This document shows, one piece after another, positions 1-5,621 of a stretch of 5,841 bases of DNA (position 1 is its first letter; each line of letters starts with the position of its first letter). The stretch is from Micrococcales bacterium (lineage in GTDB: Bacteria > Actinomycetota > Actinomycetes > Actinomycetales > Dermatophilaceae). The notes under the pieces are model-generated. The model was given only the letters and a program-made list of their open reading frames with translations, ran no database searches and had not been told where the DNA came from. The translations under genes and the position numbers were made by a program. Location: contig PMJN01000214.1 in the NCBI GenBank assembly GCA_003157445.1, positions 1-5,841 on the forward strand, read 5' to 3'.

Positions 1-55
1 AACCGACGACCTACGGATTAAAAGTCCGCAGCTCTACCAACTGAGCTAGAGGCCC
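1..55 (-). tRNA. tRNA-Lys (anticodon UUU), 3' part cut off by window edge
   Basis: Read on the minus strand from 55 down, the sequence folds as a tRNA. The acceptor 5' strand GGGCCTC is at 55-49. The D arm is GCTC/GAGC (46-43, 34-31) around AGTTGGTA. The anticodon stem GCGGA/TCCGT (29-25, 17-13) encloses the seven-base loop CTTTTAA, which places anticodon TTT at 22-20, so the tRNA decodes AAA/AAG lysine codons. The variable region AGGTC (12-8) and the first half of the T arm, GTCGGTT, follow and run off the window at base 1. The T loop, 3' acceptor strand and any encoded CCA are therefore outside. All visible stems pair, with one G-T wobble in the anticodon stem. The sequence strongly resembles actinobacterial tRNA-Lys. 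tRNA 3' ends are common phage and integron insertion points, but that end is not visible here. Confidence 0.95.
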
Positions 56-939
56 GGGGTATGGGAACAGATCTAGGACGAACCTTCGGAACACCATACG
101 CAGGGACAGCCTAGCGACTCGTCGACCCTGGGTGTCATCGGCGGGTGGATGTGACCCTTCCACCATGCGCACTTTTGCGGGCCTCGATCCCTGCCGGGCA
201 AGTTCGTAACGTGCCTAATGGTCGTGGTGGCGTGCACGCCTGGTTGCCGCTGGCTTGCCCTGGCCGACGGGGGCGGCCGCCCCTCTCAGCTATCGGAACC
301 CGTCCCGCGGAGCGGGCGGCGCGGACCAGGGTCGGTGGCGGATGGCGCATTGCGGCGAGGTGTTTCTGAGCCCACCTGTAGCCTTCGCACAAACACGTAT
401 CGACGTGACAGGCCATAGGGGAGTTGGACTCGGTGGACGACGACACCAGGGGGCCGAGGCCGATACTGCTGCGCCCACCGGCTGTCTAGGACGAGAAGCC
501 GTCCCGGCATGCGCAAGAGGAGCTCGCGCATTATTTCGCAGACAGAGCACTAGTGACCTGCGATGCGAACAATCTGGGGTCCGCGACGGTTATCGAAAGC
601 TGTGGCGGCGCTCTGGAGAACGTCGTCCTGGGCGACGGCTCTGTGCCAGATCCCGATATTGGGTTGAGACCGGCTCGTAAGCGCGCCGTACTCGGCTAAC
701 GGTCTGGGTGCCGTGCGTCTAGGCATCAGCGATTCTTGAGTGTCATTGTCGACGGGCACGCGAAGACAGACCGTATCGGCATGGGTTCCAGGCCTGGTAA
801 GCAGTTTTCAACTGCCGTTGACCACGTATTTGGGCGGCGTAAGCCCGGTCCTTCAGGTTCGGGATGGCCAATTGTGGTCTGGCATCAGTACAGGCAGTAG
901 TGGGGTCAGTGTCGGTGGGCGAGGTTGCGTTGAGCAGCC
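56..939. other. Long intergenic region with no intact gene
   Basis: This is nearly 0.9 kb between the 5' end of the tRNA-Lys gene and the 3' end of ugd. I read all six frames. The open frames are short, rich in Arg, Pro and Gly, and show no recognisable domain, so they look like chance frames in GC-rich DNA. The one stretch that looks somewhat protein-like is listed separately (433-699, plus strand). A 10-bp palindrome, CCAGGCCTGG, lies at 788-797, with no clear role. The tRNA promoter should lie around 60-130 on the minus strand. TATGGT (98-93) could be its -10, but I see no good -35 at the right distance, so I do not call it. Confidence 0.6.
433..699 (+). pseudogene. Possible decayed small gene with one internal amber codon
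   Basis: A plus-strand frame can be read from GTG at 433 to TAA at 697-699, 88 sense codons interrupted only by TAG at 487-489. A Shine-Dalgarno-like AGGGGAG lies at 417-423, nine bases before the GTG. The part after the TAG reads like protein: it begins DEKPSRHAQEELAHYFADRA, continues through a glycine/valine-rich stretch (GGALENVVLGDG) and ends in a basic tail, RPARKRAVLG. Its third codon positions lean towards G/C, though less than in ugd. I do not recognise the family. It could be a small hypothetical gene killed by a CAG-to-TAG change, a shorter ORF starting at GTG 553, or simply noncoding DNA. Evidence is weak: there is no homology, and the upstream half is short. Confidence 0.25.
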
Positions 940-969
940 ACCCCGACAAATCCAACGGTATGTCGGAGT
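940..969 (-). terminator. Stem-loop at the ugd stop codon, possible terminator
   Basis: ACCCCGACA (940-948) and TGTCGGAGT (961-969) form a nine-base-pair stem with one G-T wobble and a 12-base loop. Read on the minus strand, the stem begins at the last base of the ugd stop codon. The position suits a transcription end or an mRNA 3' stabiliser. No run of T follows on the minus strand, so it is not a classic intrinsic terminator, although actinobacterial terminators often lack the T tract. Confidence 0.4.
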
Positions 970-2276
970 CAACGGCGCCCGAGCGCGCGATAGGTCCATC
1001 CGGCGACGCGCCACGCCTCCGGATCGAGCACGTTGCGTCCGTCGAGGATCCGCTTCTCGCGCACAACCGCTGCTAGGCGTATGGGGTCGAGTTCGCGATA
1101 TTCCGCCCATTCCGTGGCCAATAGCACGACGTCGGCCCCAGTGGCAGCCTCCTCGGCTGTCTTCGCGAAGGTGAGGTCAGGCCACTTCAGACGTGCGTTC
1201 TCGATCGCCTGCGGGTCGGTGACCACCACGTGCGCGCCCTGCAGTTGCATCTGTGCCGCTACCGACAGGGCAGGGGAGTCACGCACGTCATCGCTGTCCG
1301 GCTTGAACGCAGCGCCCAGGACGGCGATGCGACGCCCCACAATCGAGCCGTTACACACTTCACGGGCTAGGTCGACCATCCGCACCCGGCGACGCATATT
1401 GATGGAGTCCACCTCGCGCAGGAACGACAGTGCCTGGTCGACGCCCAGCTCGCCCGCGCGTGCCATGAATGCCCGGATGTCTTTGGGCAGACAGCCCCCG
1501 CCGAAGCCGAGGCCCGCGTTCAGGAACTTACGTCCGATGCGCTCGTCGTACCCGATGGCTTCGGCGAGCCCCGTGACGTCCGCGCCAGTCGCCTCACACA
1601 GTTCGGCCATCGCGTTGATGAAGGAGATCTTGGTGGCCAGGAAAGAGTTGGCCGCGACCTTGACAAGCTCAGCGGTCGCATAGTCGGTCACGACCAGCGG
1701 CACGCCCTCGGCCAGCGGGGCCGCAAACACCTCGTTAAGCACGACCTTCGCCCTCGCTCCAGGCACCCCGGAGGGGACGCCGTAGACCAGGCGGTTGGGG
1801 TGCAACGTGTCTTGGACCGCGAGTCCCTCGCGCAAGAACTCTGGGTTCCACGCCAGGGTCGCCCCTGAGCCTTGGAGATTAACTGCCAGGCGCTCGGCCG
1901 TACCGACCGGGACCGTCGACTTGCCGACCAACACGTCGCCATCGGAAAGGTGCGGCAGCGCTCCGGCGAAGGCAGCATCGACATAGGTCAGATCGGCGGC
2001 GAACTCCCCGCGCTTTTGCGGGGTGCCCACGCACACGAAGTGCACCCGGGCACCCTTGATCTCTGCGATGTCGGTCGTGAAGCGTAGCTGCCCCGACGCC
2101 AAGGTCTCGGTGAGCAACTCCGTGAGTCCTGGCTCGTAGAACGGCGCGCGCCCAGCGCTCAGCGCAGCGACCTTGGCTGCATCGACGTCCACGCCAACGA
2201 CGTCGTGGCCCAGCTTGGTCATCGCGGCGGCGTGAACCGCGCCCAGGTAGCCGCAGCCAATGACGGAAATGCGCAT
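969..2276 (-). CDS. ugd: UDP-glucose 6-dehydrogenase
   Basis: Oxidises UDP-glucose to UDP-glucuronate with two NAD+, in the cytoplasm, providing a precursor for acidic surface or exopolysaccharides. The protein is 435 residues, a normal length. The N-terminal Rossmann domain opens with the NAD motif GCGYLG (7-12) and has Asp30 at the end of the second strand. VGTP (83-86) and STVPVGT (120-126) follow. NPEFLREG (144-151) and the central helix ELVKVAANSFLATKISFINA (203-222, with Lys206 and Asn210) line the active site. The catalytic cysteine is Cys262 in GFGGGCLPKD. The C-terminal UDP-binding domain carries GAAFKPDSDDVRDSP (321-335) and DGRN (412-415). I chose the ATG at 2276 because the Rossmann strand starts right there and AGGAGG precedes it by four bases; an in-frame ATG 13 codons upstream would add a tail with no such support. 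All key residues are present. It lies 153 nt downstream of the toroid gene, a gap that suggests its own promoter. Whether it acts with neighbours in polysaccharide synthesis cannot be seen here. The related UDP-mannose dehydrogenases are less likely, given the NPEFLREG and KISFINA wording. Confidence 0.95.
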   Translation of the reverse strand: MRISVIGCGYLGAVHAAAMTKLGHDVVGVDVDAAKVAALSAGRAPFYEPGLTELLTETLASGQLRFTTDIAEIKGARVHFVCVGTPQKRGEFAADLTYVDAAFAGALPHLSDGDVLVGKSTVPVGTAERLAVNLQGSGATLAWNPEFLREGLAVQDTLHPNRLVYGVPSGVPGARAKVVLNEVFAAPLAEGVPLVVTDYATAELVKVAANSFLATKISFINAMAELCEATGADVTGLAEAIGYDERIGRKFLNAGLGFGGGCLPKDIRAFMARAGELGVDQALSFLREVDSINMRRRVRMVDLAREVCNGSIVGRRIAVLGAAFKPDSDDVRDSPALSVAAQMQLQGAHVVVTDPQAIENARLKWPDLTFAKTAEEAATGADVVLLATEWAEYRELDPIRLAAVVREKRILDGRNVLDPEAWRVAGWTYRALGRR

Positions 2277-2280
2277 GGAT

Positions 2281-2286
2281 CCTCCT
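2281..2286 (-). promoter_or_regulatory. Ribosome binding site of ugd
   Basis: AGGAGG on the minus strand ends four bases before the ATG at 2276. It is a full match to the anti-Shine-Dalgarno core and decides the start: the upstream in-frame ATG at 2315 has no comparable site. Confidence 0.8.
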
Positions 2287-2311
2287 GGCGAGATGCACTC
2301 ATGGTCCCTCC

Positions 2312-2317
2312 ACACTA
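2312..2317 (-). promoter_or_regulatory. Candidate -10 element upstream of ugd
   Basis: TAGTGT on the minus strand fits the actinobacterial housekeeping -10 pattern TANNNT and would start transcription roughly 25-30 nt before the ugd ATG. The region 17-18 bases further upstream (GCCAGG/CCAGGC) does not resemble TTGACA, so the call rests on the -10 and its position only. Confidence 0.25.
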
Positions 2318-2346
2318 GAGGTCTGGGTCCCGGCCTGGCCCTGCGG

Positions 2347-2393
2347 CCCAGCTGCCCGCTGGGACAAGCGCAGCGCCGAGATCACCTCTGCGC
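2347..2393. terminator. GC-rich hairpins between the toroid gene and ugd
   Basis: Two perfect six-base-pair stems stand side by side. CCCAGC/GCTGGG (2347-2352 and 2358-2363) has a five-base loop, and GCGCAG/CTGCGC (2368-2373 and 2388-2393) has a 14-base loop. They lie 37-83 nt past the toroid gene's stop codon and 71-117 nt before ugd. They could end the PAS/toroid transcript or attenuate readthrough into ugd. There is no T tract on either strand, and short stems arise easily in GC-rich DNA. Confidence 0.35.
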
Positions 2394-2429
2394 GTAGCCT
2401 AAAGGGTCACCTGGCGGGCCTAATCCCAC

Positions 2430-3371
2430 TCAGTGCCGGGCCGCGCACTGAAGTACGAACTCAGCCTCAGCCGTTACCAGGGGGTTGGAGTGGCGACGGC
2501 CCGCTGGCCCCCAGTTGGCGAAGGTCCCACGGCTGATCATCCGGGAAGATGTCACCGCGGTGCGGAGCTCGACGGGGAACCCTGCGTCAGCGAGGCGTTT
2601 GTGCTCAAGAAGGTTGAGCGCGTCCGAGCAGCGGGGGTCCCTAACCTTGCCGACCTCCGTCATTACCAGCAGTGCCAACAACAGGTCATAGAAGCGCACC
2701 GGGTACTGGATGAGCAGAGGGTTGCCACCCCAGTCGGGAAGGATCGGTGCGCCATCGTGGCGCCGCCACAGCAGTCGGCGGGACAACAGGAGCTCGGCGG
2801 CGCGATCCCGGCTGATCTGGGCCTGGCCGCTGAGGTCGCGGCCTGCGGTCGCGTAGCGCGCAAGCCCTCTCAGTGGAAGGAGGGTCTCCTGGAACGACGA
2901 TGTCCGGGCTTGTGGTCGTTTGTCGCAGTTCCATCCGCCGTCAGGCCACTGCCAGCTCGCCAGCCGGGATACCAGTTCGTCCGTCCGGTCGTCAGCGAGC
3001 CCAAGGCTCACCGCGTACCAGATTGCGACGCCCTCTTGGGACGCACATCGCCGGATGCGGTCTGTCTGTCCGGGCAGAGTTGCCGTGCTCGGTGGGCGAA
3101 GGTGCTGTGGGGAGAAGAGCCACTTGTACACCTGCTCGAGCATTGGTCTTAGTGACTCGTCCCCCGACGGGTGCCCGAGCTGGGCCAGGCTGTGCAGCGT
3201 CCAGTGCGGGCCTTGCCACTTCTTGTAGGCATGTGTGTCGATCGTGCCGTCGGCCTGTCGATGTTCTAGCAGTGCCGCAAATGCAGCCTGTCGGTCGAAT
3301 GCGCTGGCACGTACCTGTGGCGGGCCGGCCGCCCCCGCCACTACCGCATCGCTGTCCACCCACTCAGTCAA
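2430..3371 (-). CDS. Squalene-cyclase/prenyltransferase-like alpha-toroid protein, function unknown
   Basis: A 313-residue soluble protein that I place in the group with prenyltransferase/squalene-oxidase (QW-type) alpha-alpha toroid repeats. The clearest sign is WQWPDGGWNCD (140-150), a QW-like motif (Q-x2-D-G-G-W), followed by SSFQETLLPLRGLARYA (158-174). Other stretches typical of these bacterial proteins are KKWQGPHWTLHSLAQLG (50-66), YPVRFYDLLLALLVMTEVGK (223-242), DALNLLEHKRLADAGFP (250-266) and the NPLVTAEAEFVL end (296-307). The DxDD protonation motif of true squalene-hopene cyclases is absent, and the chain is about half their length, so terpene cyclisation is not supported. No signal peptide or membrane segment is visible. 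The start is uncertain: TTG at 3371 is the most upstream usable codon, without a clear Shine-Dalgarno site; GTG at 3359 or 3341 are alternatives. It follows the PAS-array gene by 36 nt, in the same reading frame, so co-transcription and possibly translational coupling are likely. Gene reality is fairly sure; the molecular role is not. Confidence 0.8.
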   Translation of the reverse strand: MTEWVDSDAVVAGAAGPPQVRASAFDRQAAFAALLEHRQADGTIDTHAYKKWQGPHWTLHSLAQLGHPSGDESLRPMLEQVYKWLFSPQHLRPPSTATLPGQTDRIRRCASQEGVAIWYAVSLGLADDRTDELVSRLASWQWPDGGWNCDKRPQARTSSFQETLLPLRGLARYATAGRDLSGQAQISRDRAAELLLSRRLLWRRHDGAPILPDWGGNPLLIQYPVRFYDLLLALLVMTEVGKVRDPRCSDALNLLEHKRLADAGFPVELRTAVTSSRMISRGTFANWGPAGRRHSNPLVTAEAEFVLQCAARH

Positions 3372-3407
3372 CCGCGGAGCGCCTGGCGATGGAGAGATCG
3401 CAAGTAA

Positions 3408-5225
3408 CTACTTCGGTTGGCTCATGTCACGGGCGATCACGGAGGCGCCGACGACGGTGCCTGCGTGATCGCGGATCGGGGAGATGGTGAGCGAGACCGG
3501 GACCACTGTTCCGCCCTTTTGGACGCGATTGGTCTCAAGGTGCACGACGGGCTGACCGGCACTAATCCTGGCCAGGACGGCCTGCGCTTCCCCTGTTCGA
3601 TCTTCGGGAGTGAGCAGGTCGATGGGCTTGCCGACGATCTCCCGGCTGGAGTAGCCGAACATCCTGACCGCAGCAGGGTTCCAGCTCGTGACGATGCCAG
3701 CGAGATCCCTGCCGATGATCGCATCATCCGAACTCTCGATGATGGCTGCCATCTGCTGGGCGGCCGCCAACGCCTTTCTCTGCTCTGTCACGTCGCGGGC
3801 GATCGCGGATGCGCCAATGACCGCGCCCTTCGTGTCGTGAACCGGTGCGACAGTGAGCTTGACCGGAAACGTGCTTTTGTCCATTCGGGTATGGATGGTC
3901 TCAAAGTTTTCGACAGTCCTGCCTGCGCTGATCTTGGCCAGGACGGCTCTGATCTCGCCGGTTCGATCCCCTGGGCTCAGGACCTCGACGGACCTGCGGA
4001 CGACCTTCTCGCCGGAATAGCCGTACATCCGTTGGGCGGCTGGGTTCCAGCTGGTGATGATGCCCTCGAGCGTGCTGCCGATGATGGCATCGTCGGAGTA
4101 CTCGACGATCGCCGCCATACGCCGGGAGGCCTCGGTCGCCTCTTTCAGCTCGGTCACGTCGCGGCAGATCATCGAAGCGCCGACCACCGCGTCGCTCTGG
4201 TCGCGGATGGGCGAGGTCGTGATCCAGACCGGGACCAGCGTTCCATCCTTTCGGACGCGGTCGGTCTCGAGGTGCTCGACAGGGTGGCCAGCGCTGATCT
4301 TGGCCAGGAGGGCGCTGTACTCGCCTGCTCGATCTGGGGGAACCAGGACCTCGACCGGTTTGCCGACGATCTCCTCGCTGGAGTATCCGAACAGCCTTTC
4401 GGCGGCCGGATTCCAGCTCGTGATGGTGCCCTCGAGATTCCTGCCGAAAATGGCATCTTCAGAGCTCTCGACGATCGCCGCCATGAGCTGAGCAGCCTCG
4501 AATAACTGCCTCTGAACGCTCTGATCGCGACAGATCACGGACGCGCCGGCAACCGCGCCGTCCGCGTCAAGGATCGGTGAGACGGTGAGCGAGACCGGGA
4601 ACACGCTTCCGTCCTTGCGGACGCGGACCGTCTCAAGGTGCTCGGCGGGTAGTCCGGTGCTGATCTTGGCCACGACGGAGCTGATCTCGCCGGGGCGGTC
4701 TTCGGGAATCAGGAGGTCGACGGACCTGCCGATGATCTCCTGGCTGCTGTAGCCGAACATCTTGGCTGCGGCTGGGTTCCAGCTCGTGATCAAGCCGTCG
4801 AGATTCCTGCCGATGATCGCATCGTCGGAGCTGTGAACAATGGCCGCCATCTGTTGGGCGATTTCCAAGGCCTGCCTCTGCTCGCTGACGTCCCGGTGTA
4901 CTCCTGAGGCGCCGACGACCGCGCCATCCTCGTCTCGGATCGGGGCGATGGTGATTGAGACTGGAACTACCGTTTGGTCCTTTCTGACACGCAGGCTCTC
5001 AAAGTGATCAACGGCCTGGCCAACTCGGACGTTTGCCAGCAGGGCATCTTTGTCGCCGGCTCGATCCTTGGGAATCAGGAGGCTGACGGACCTGCTGATG
5101 ATCTCCTTTTTCGAGTAGCCGTACATTCTTTCGGCCGCAGGGTTCCAGCTGGTGATGATGCCCTCGAGCGTGGTGGCAATGATGGCATCGTCGGAGTATT
5201 CAACGATGGCGGCGGTGAGCTGGGC
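3408..5225 (-). repeat. Five in-frame tandem repeats of 366 bp encoding PAS modules 2-6
   Basis: Units run 5225-4860, 4859-4494, 4493-4128, 4127-3762 and 3761-3408, the last slightly short because of the stop codon. The AAIV/AAII landmark falls at residues 135, 257, 379, 501 and 623 (the Ile), exactly 122 apart each time, so no net insertion or deletion has accumulated between units. Identity at the DNA level is partial, with some longer matched blocks. For example, 33 bases at 4042-4074 recur at 5140-5172, three units away. This points to in-frame duplication within the gene followed by divergence, rather than recent copying. Confidence 0.9.
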
Positions 5226-5609
5226 GTTCTGGATCGCGCGCCGCTGCTGGGTCACGTCCTGCACCGCCGTGATCACCAGCAAGACGTCACCGGTGTCGAT
5301 GTGAGACAAACTGATATTGATCGGGAACTCGGTCCCATCCCGACGACGTCCGCTCAGCTCCAGATCGAGTCCACTGGAGCGAGTCCTGGGGTCTGCGAAG
5401 TACTGGTCTCGGTGTTCGGCGTAGATCTGCCAGAGAGACTCAGGTACTAGCGTCTCGACCGGCTGGCCGATGAGTTCGTCGCGGTCGTAGCCGAACAGAG
5501 ATTCGCTCTGGCGATTGACAAACCGGATTACGCCCTCCTGGTCCATCCCCACCAGGGCGTCAGGCACTGCCTCCAGCAGGCTCTCGAACCTTGTCGCCTT
5601 CGAAGACAT
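3408..5609 (-). CDS. Six-PAS-domain sensor protein without output domain
   Basis: A 733-residue cytoplasmic protein of six consecutive PAS/PAC modules: about 1-128, 129-250, 251-372, 373-494, 495-616 and 617-730. PAS domains bind small ligands or cofactors or mediate dimerisation in signalling. The first module (SLLEAVPDALVGMDQEGVIR, then NRQSESLFGYDRDELIG) differs from the others. Modules 2-6 each carry a SDDAII-like start (SEDAIF in module 4), TSWNPAA, a YGYS or FGYS turn, a VPV/FPV strand and a closing RD; most have RKDG or a close variant and a GASxI stretch. No LOV cysteine motif, membrane segment, histidine kinase, GGDEF, EAL, HTH or PP2C phosphatase domain is present. The chain stops at MSQPK, right after the sixth PAC motif, where other modules continue into the linker. 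Related actinobacterial multi-PAS proteins usually end in such an effector, so this is either a stand-alone input/scaffold protein or one that lost its C terminus. Cysteines appear in the CRD of modules 3 and 4 only (360, 482). ATG 5609 has a good ribosome site. Signal and partner are unknown. Confidence 0.93.
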   Translation of the reverse strand: MSSKATRFESLLEAVPDALVGMDQEGVIRFVNRQSESLFGYDRDELIGQPVETLVPESLWQIYAEHRDQYFADPRTRSSGLDLELSGRRRDGTEFPINISLSHIDTGDVLLVITAVQDVTQQRRAIQNAQLTAAIVEYSDDAIIATTLEGIITSWNPAAERMYGYSKKEIISRSVSLLIPKDRAGDKDALLANVRVGQAVDHFESLRVRKDQTVVPVSITIAPIRDEDGAVVGASGVHRDVSEQRQALEIAQQMAAIVHSSDDAIIGRNLDGLITSWNPAAAKMFGYSSQEIIGRSVDLLIPEDRPGEISSVVAKISTGLPAEHLETVRVRKDGSVFPVSLTVSPILDADGAVAGASVICRDQSVQRQLFEAAQLMAAIVESSEDAIFGRNLEGTITSWNPAAERLFGYSSEEIVGKPVEVLVPPDRAGEYSALLAKISAGHPVEHLETDRVRKDGTLVPVWITTSPIRDQSDAVVGASMICRDVTELKEATEASRRMAAIVEYSDDAIIGSTLEGIITSWNPAAQRMYGYSGEKVVRRSVEVLSPGDRTGEIRAVLAKISAGRTVENFETIHTRMDKSTFPVKLTVAPVHDTKGAVIGASAIARDVTEQRKALAAAQQMAAIIESSDDAIIGRDLAGIVTSWNPAAVRMFGYSSREIVGKPIDLLTPEDRTGEAQAVLARISAGQPVVHLETNRVQKGGTVVPVSLTISPIRDHAGTVVGASVIARDMSQPK

Positions 5610-5614
5610 ACAGA

Positions 5615-5621
5615 TCCCCTT
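5615..5621 (-). promoter_or_regulatory. Ribosome binding site of the six-PAS gene
   Basis: AAGGGGA on the minus strand lies five bases before the ATG at 5609. A second purine-rich match, AGGAG (5629-5625), lies further upstream at a less suitable distance. Together they support this start. Confidence 0.65.

Noticed and set aside
255..680. Plus-strand open frame of 141 codons in the gap beside the tRNA
   Set aside because: Composition is dominated by Arg, Gly and Ala with no motif, typical of a chance frame in GC-rich sequence. It also overlaps the slightly better 433-699 frame.
788..797. Perfect 10-bp palindrome CCAGGCCTGG
   Set aside because: A single short palindrome of this composition is expected by chance and has no associated gene or repeat copies.
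1485..1497. GFGGGC in the ugd active site where many family members have GFGGSC
   Set aside because: The catalytic cysteine and the following PKD are intact, and Gly at this position is familiar in actinobacterial enzymes, so it is not a defect.
2277..2315. ugd starting 13 codons further upstream at 2315
   Set aside because: The extension MWRDHECISPGGS has no family counterpart, and the strong AGGAGG lies just before the inner ATG at 2276.
2433..3152. Plus-strand open frame of 239 codons opposite the toroid gene
   Set aside because: No recognisable domain and no ribosome binding site that I can see. The minus-strand frame has clear family motifs and explains the region.
3417..4505. Long plus-strand open frame of 362 codons opposite the PAS array
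   Set aside because: It is antisense to the repeated PAS modules. Its translation is itself periodic (repeating DLGQDG and VPAGDDA-like text) because the template repeats, so it is a shadow of the tandem array in GC-rich DNA with no domain of its own.
3408..5225. Regular repeats considered as a CRISPR-like or satellite array
   Set aside because: The units are 366 bp, in frame and protein-coding with conserved PAS motifs. There is no short repeat with unique spacers.
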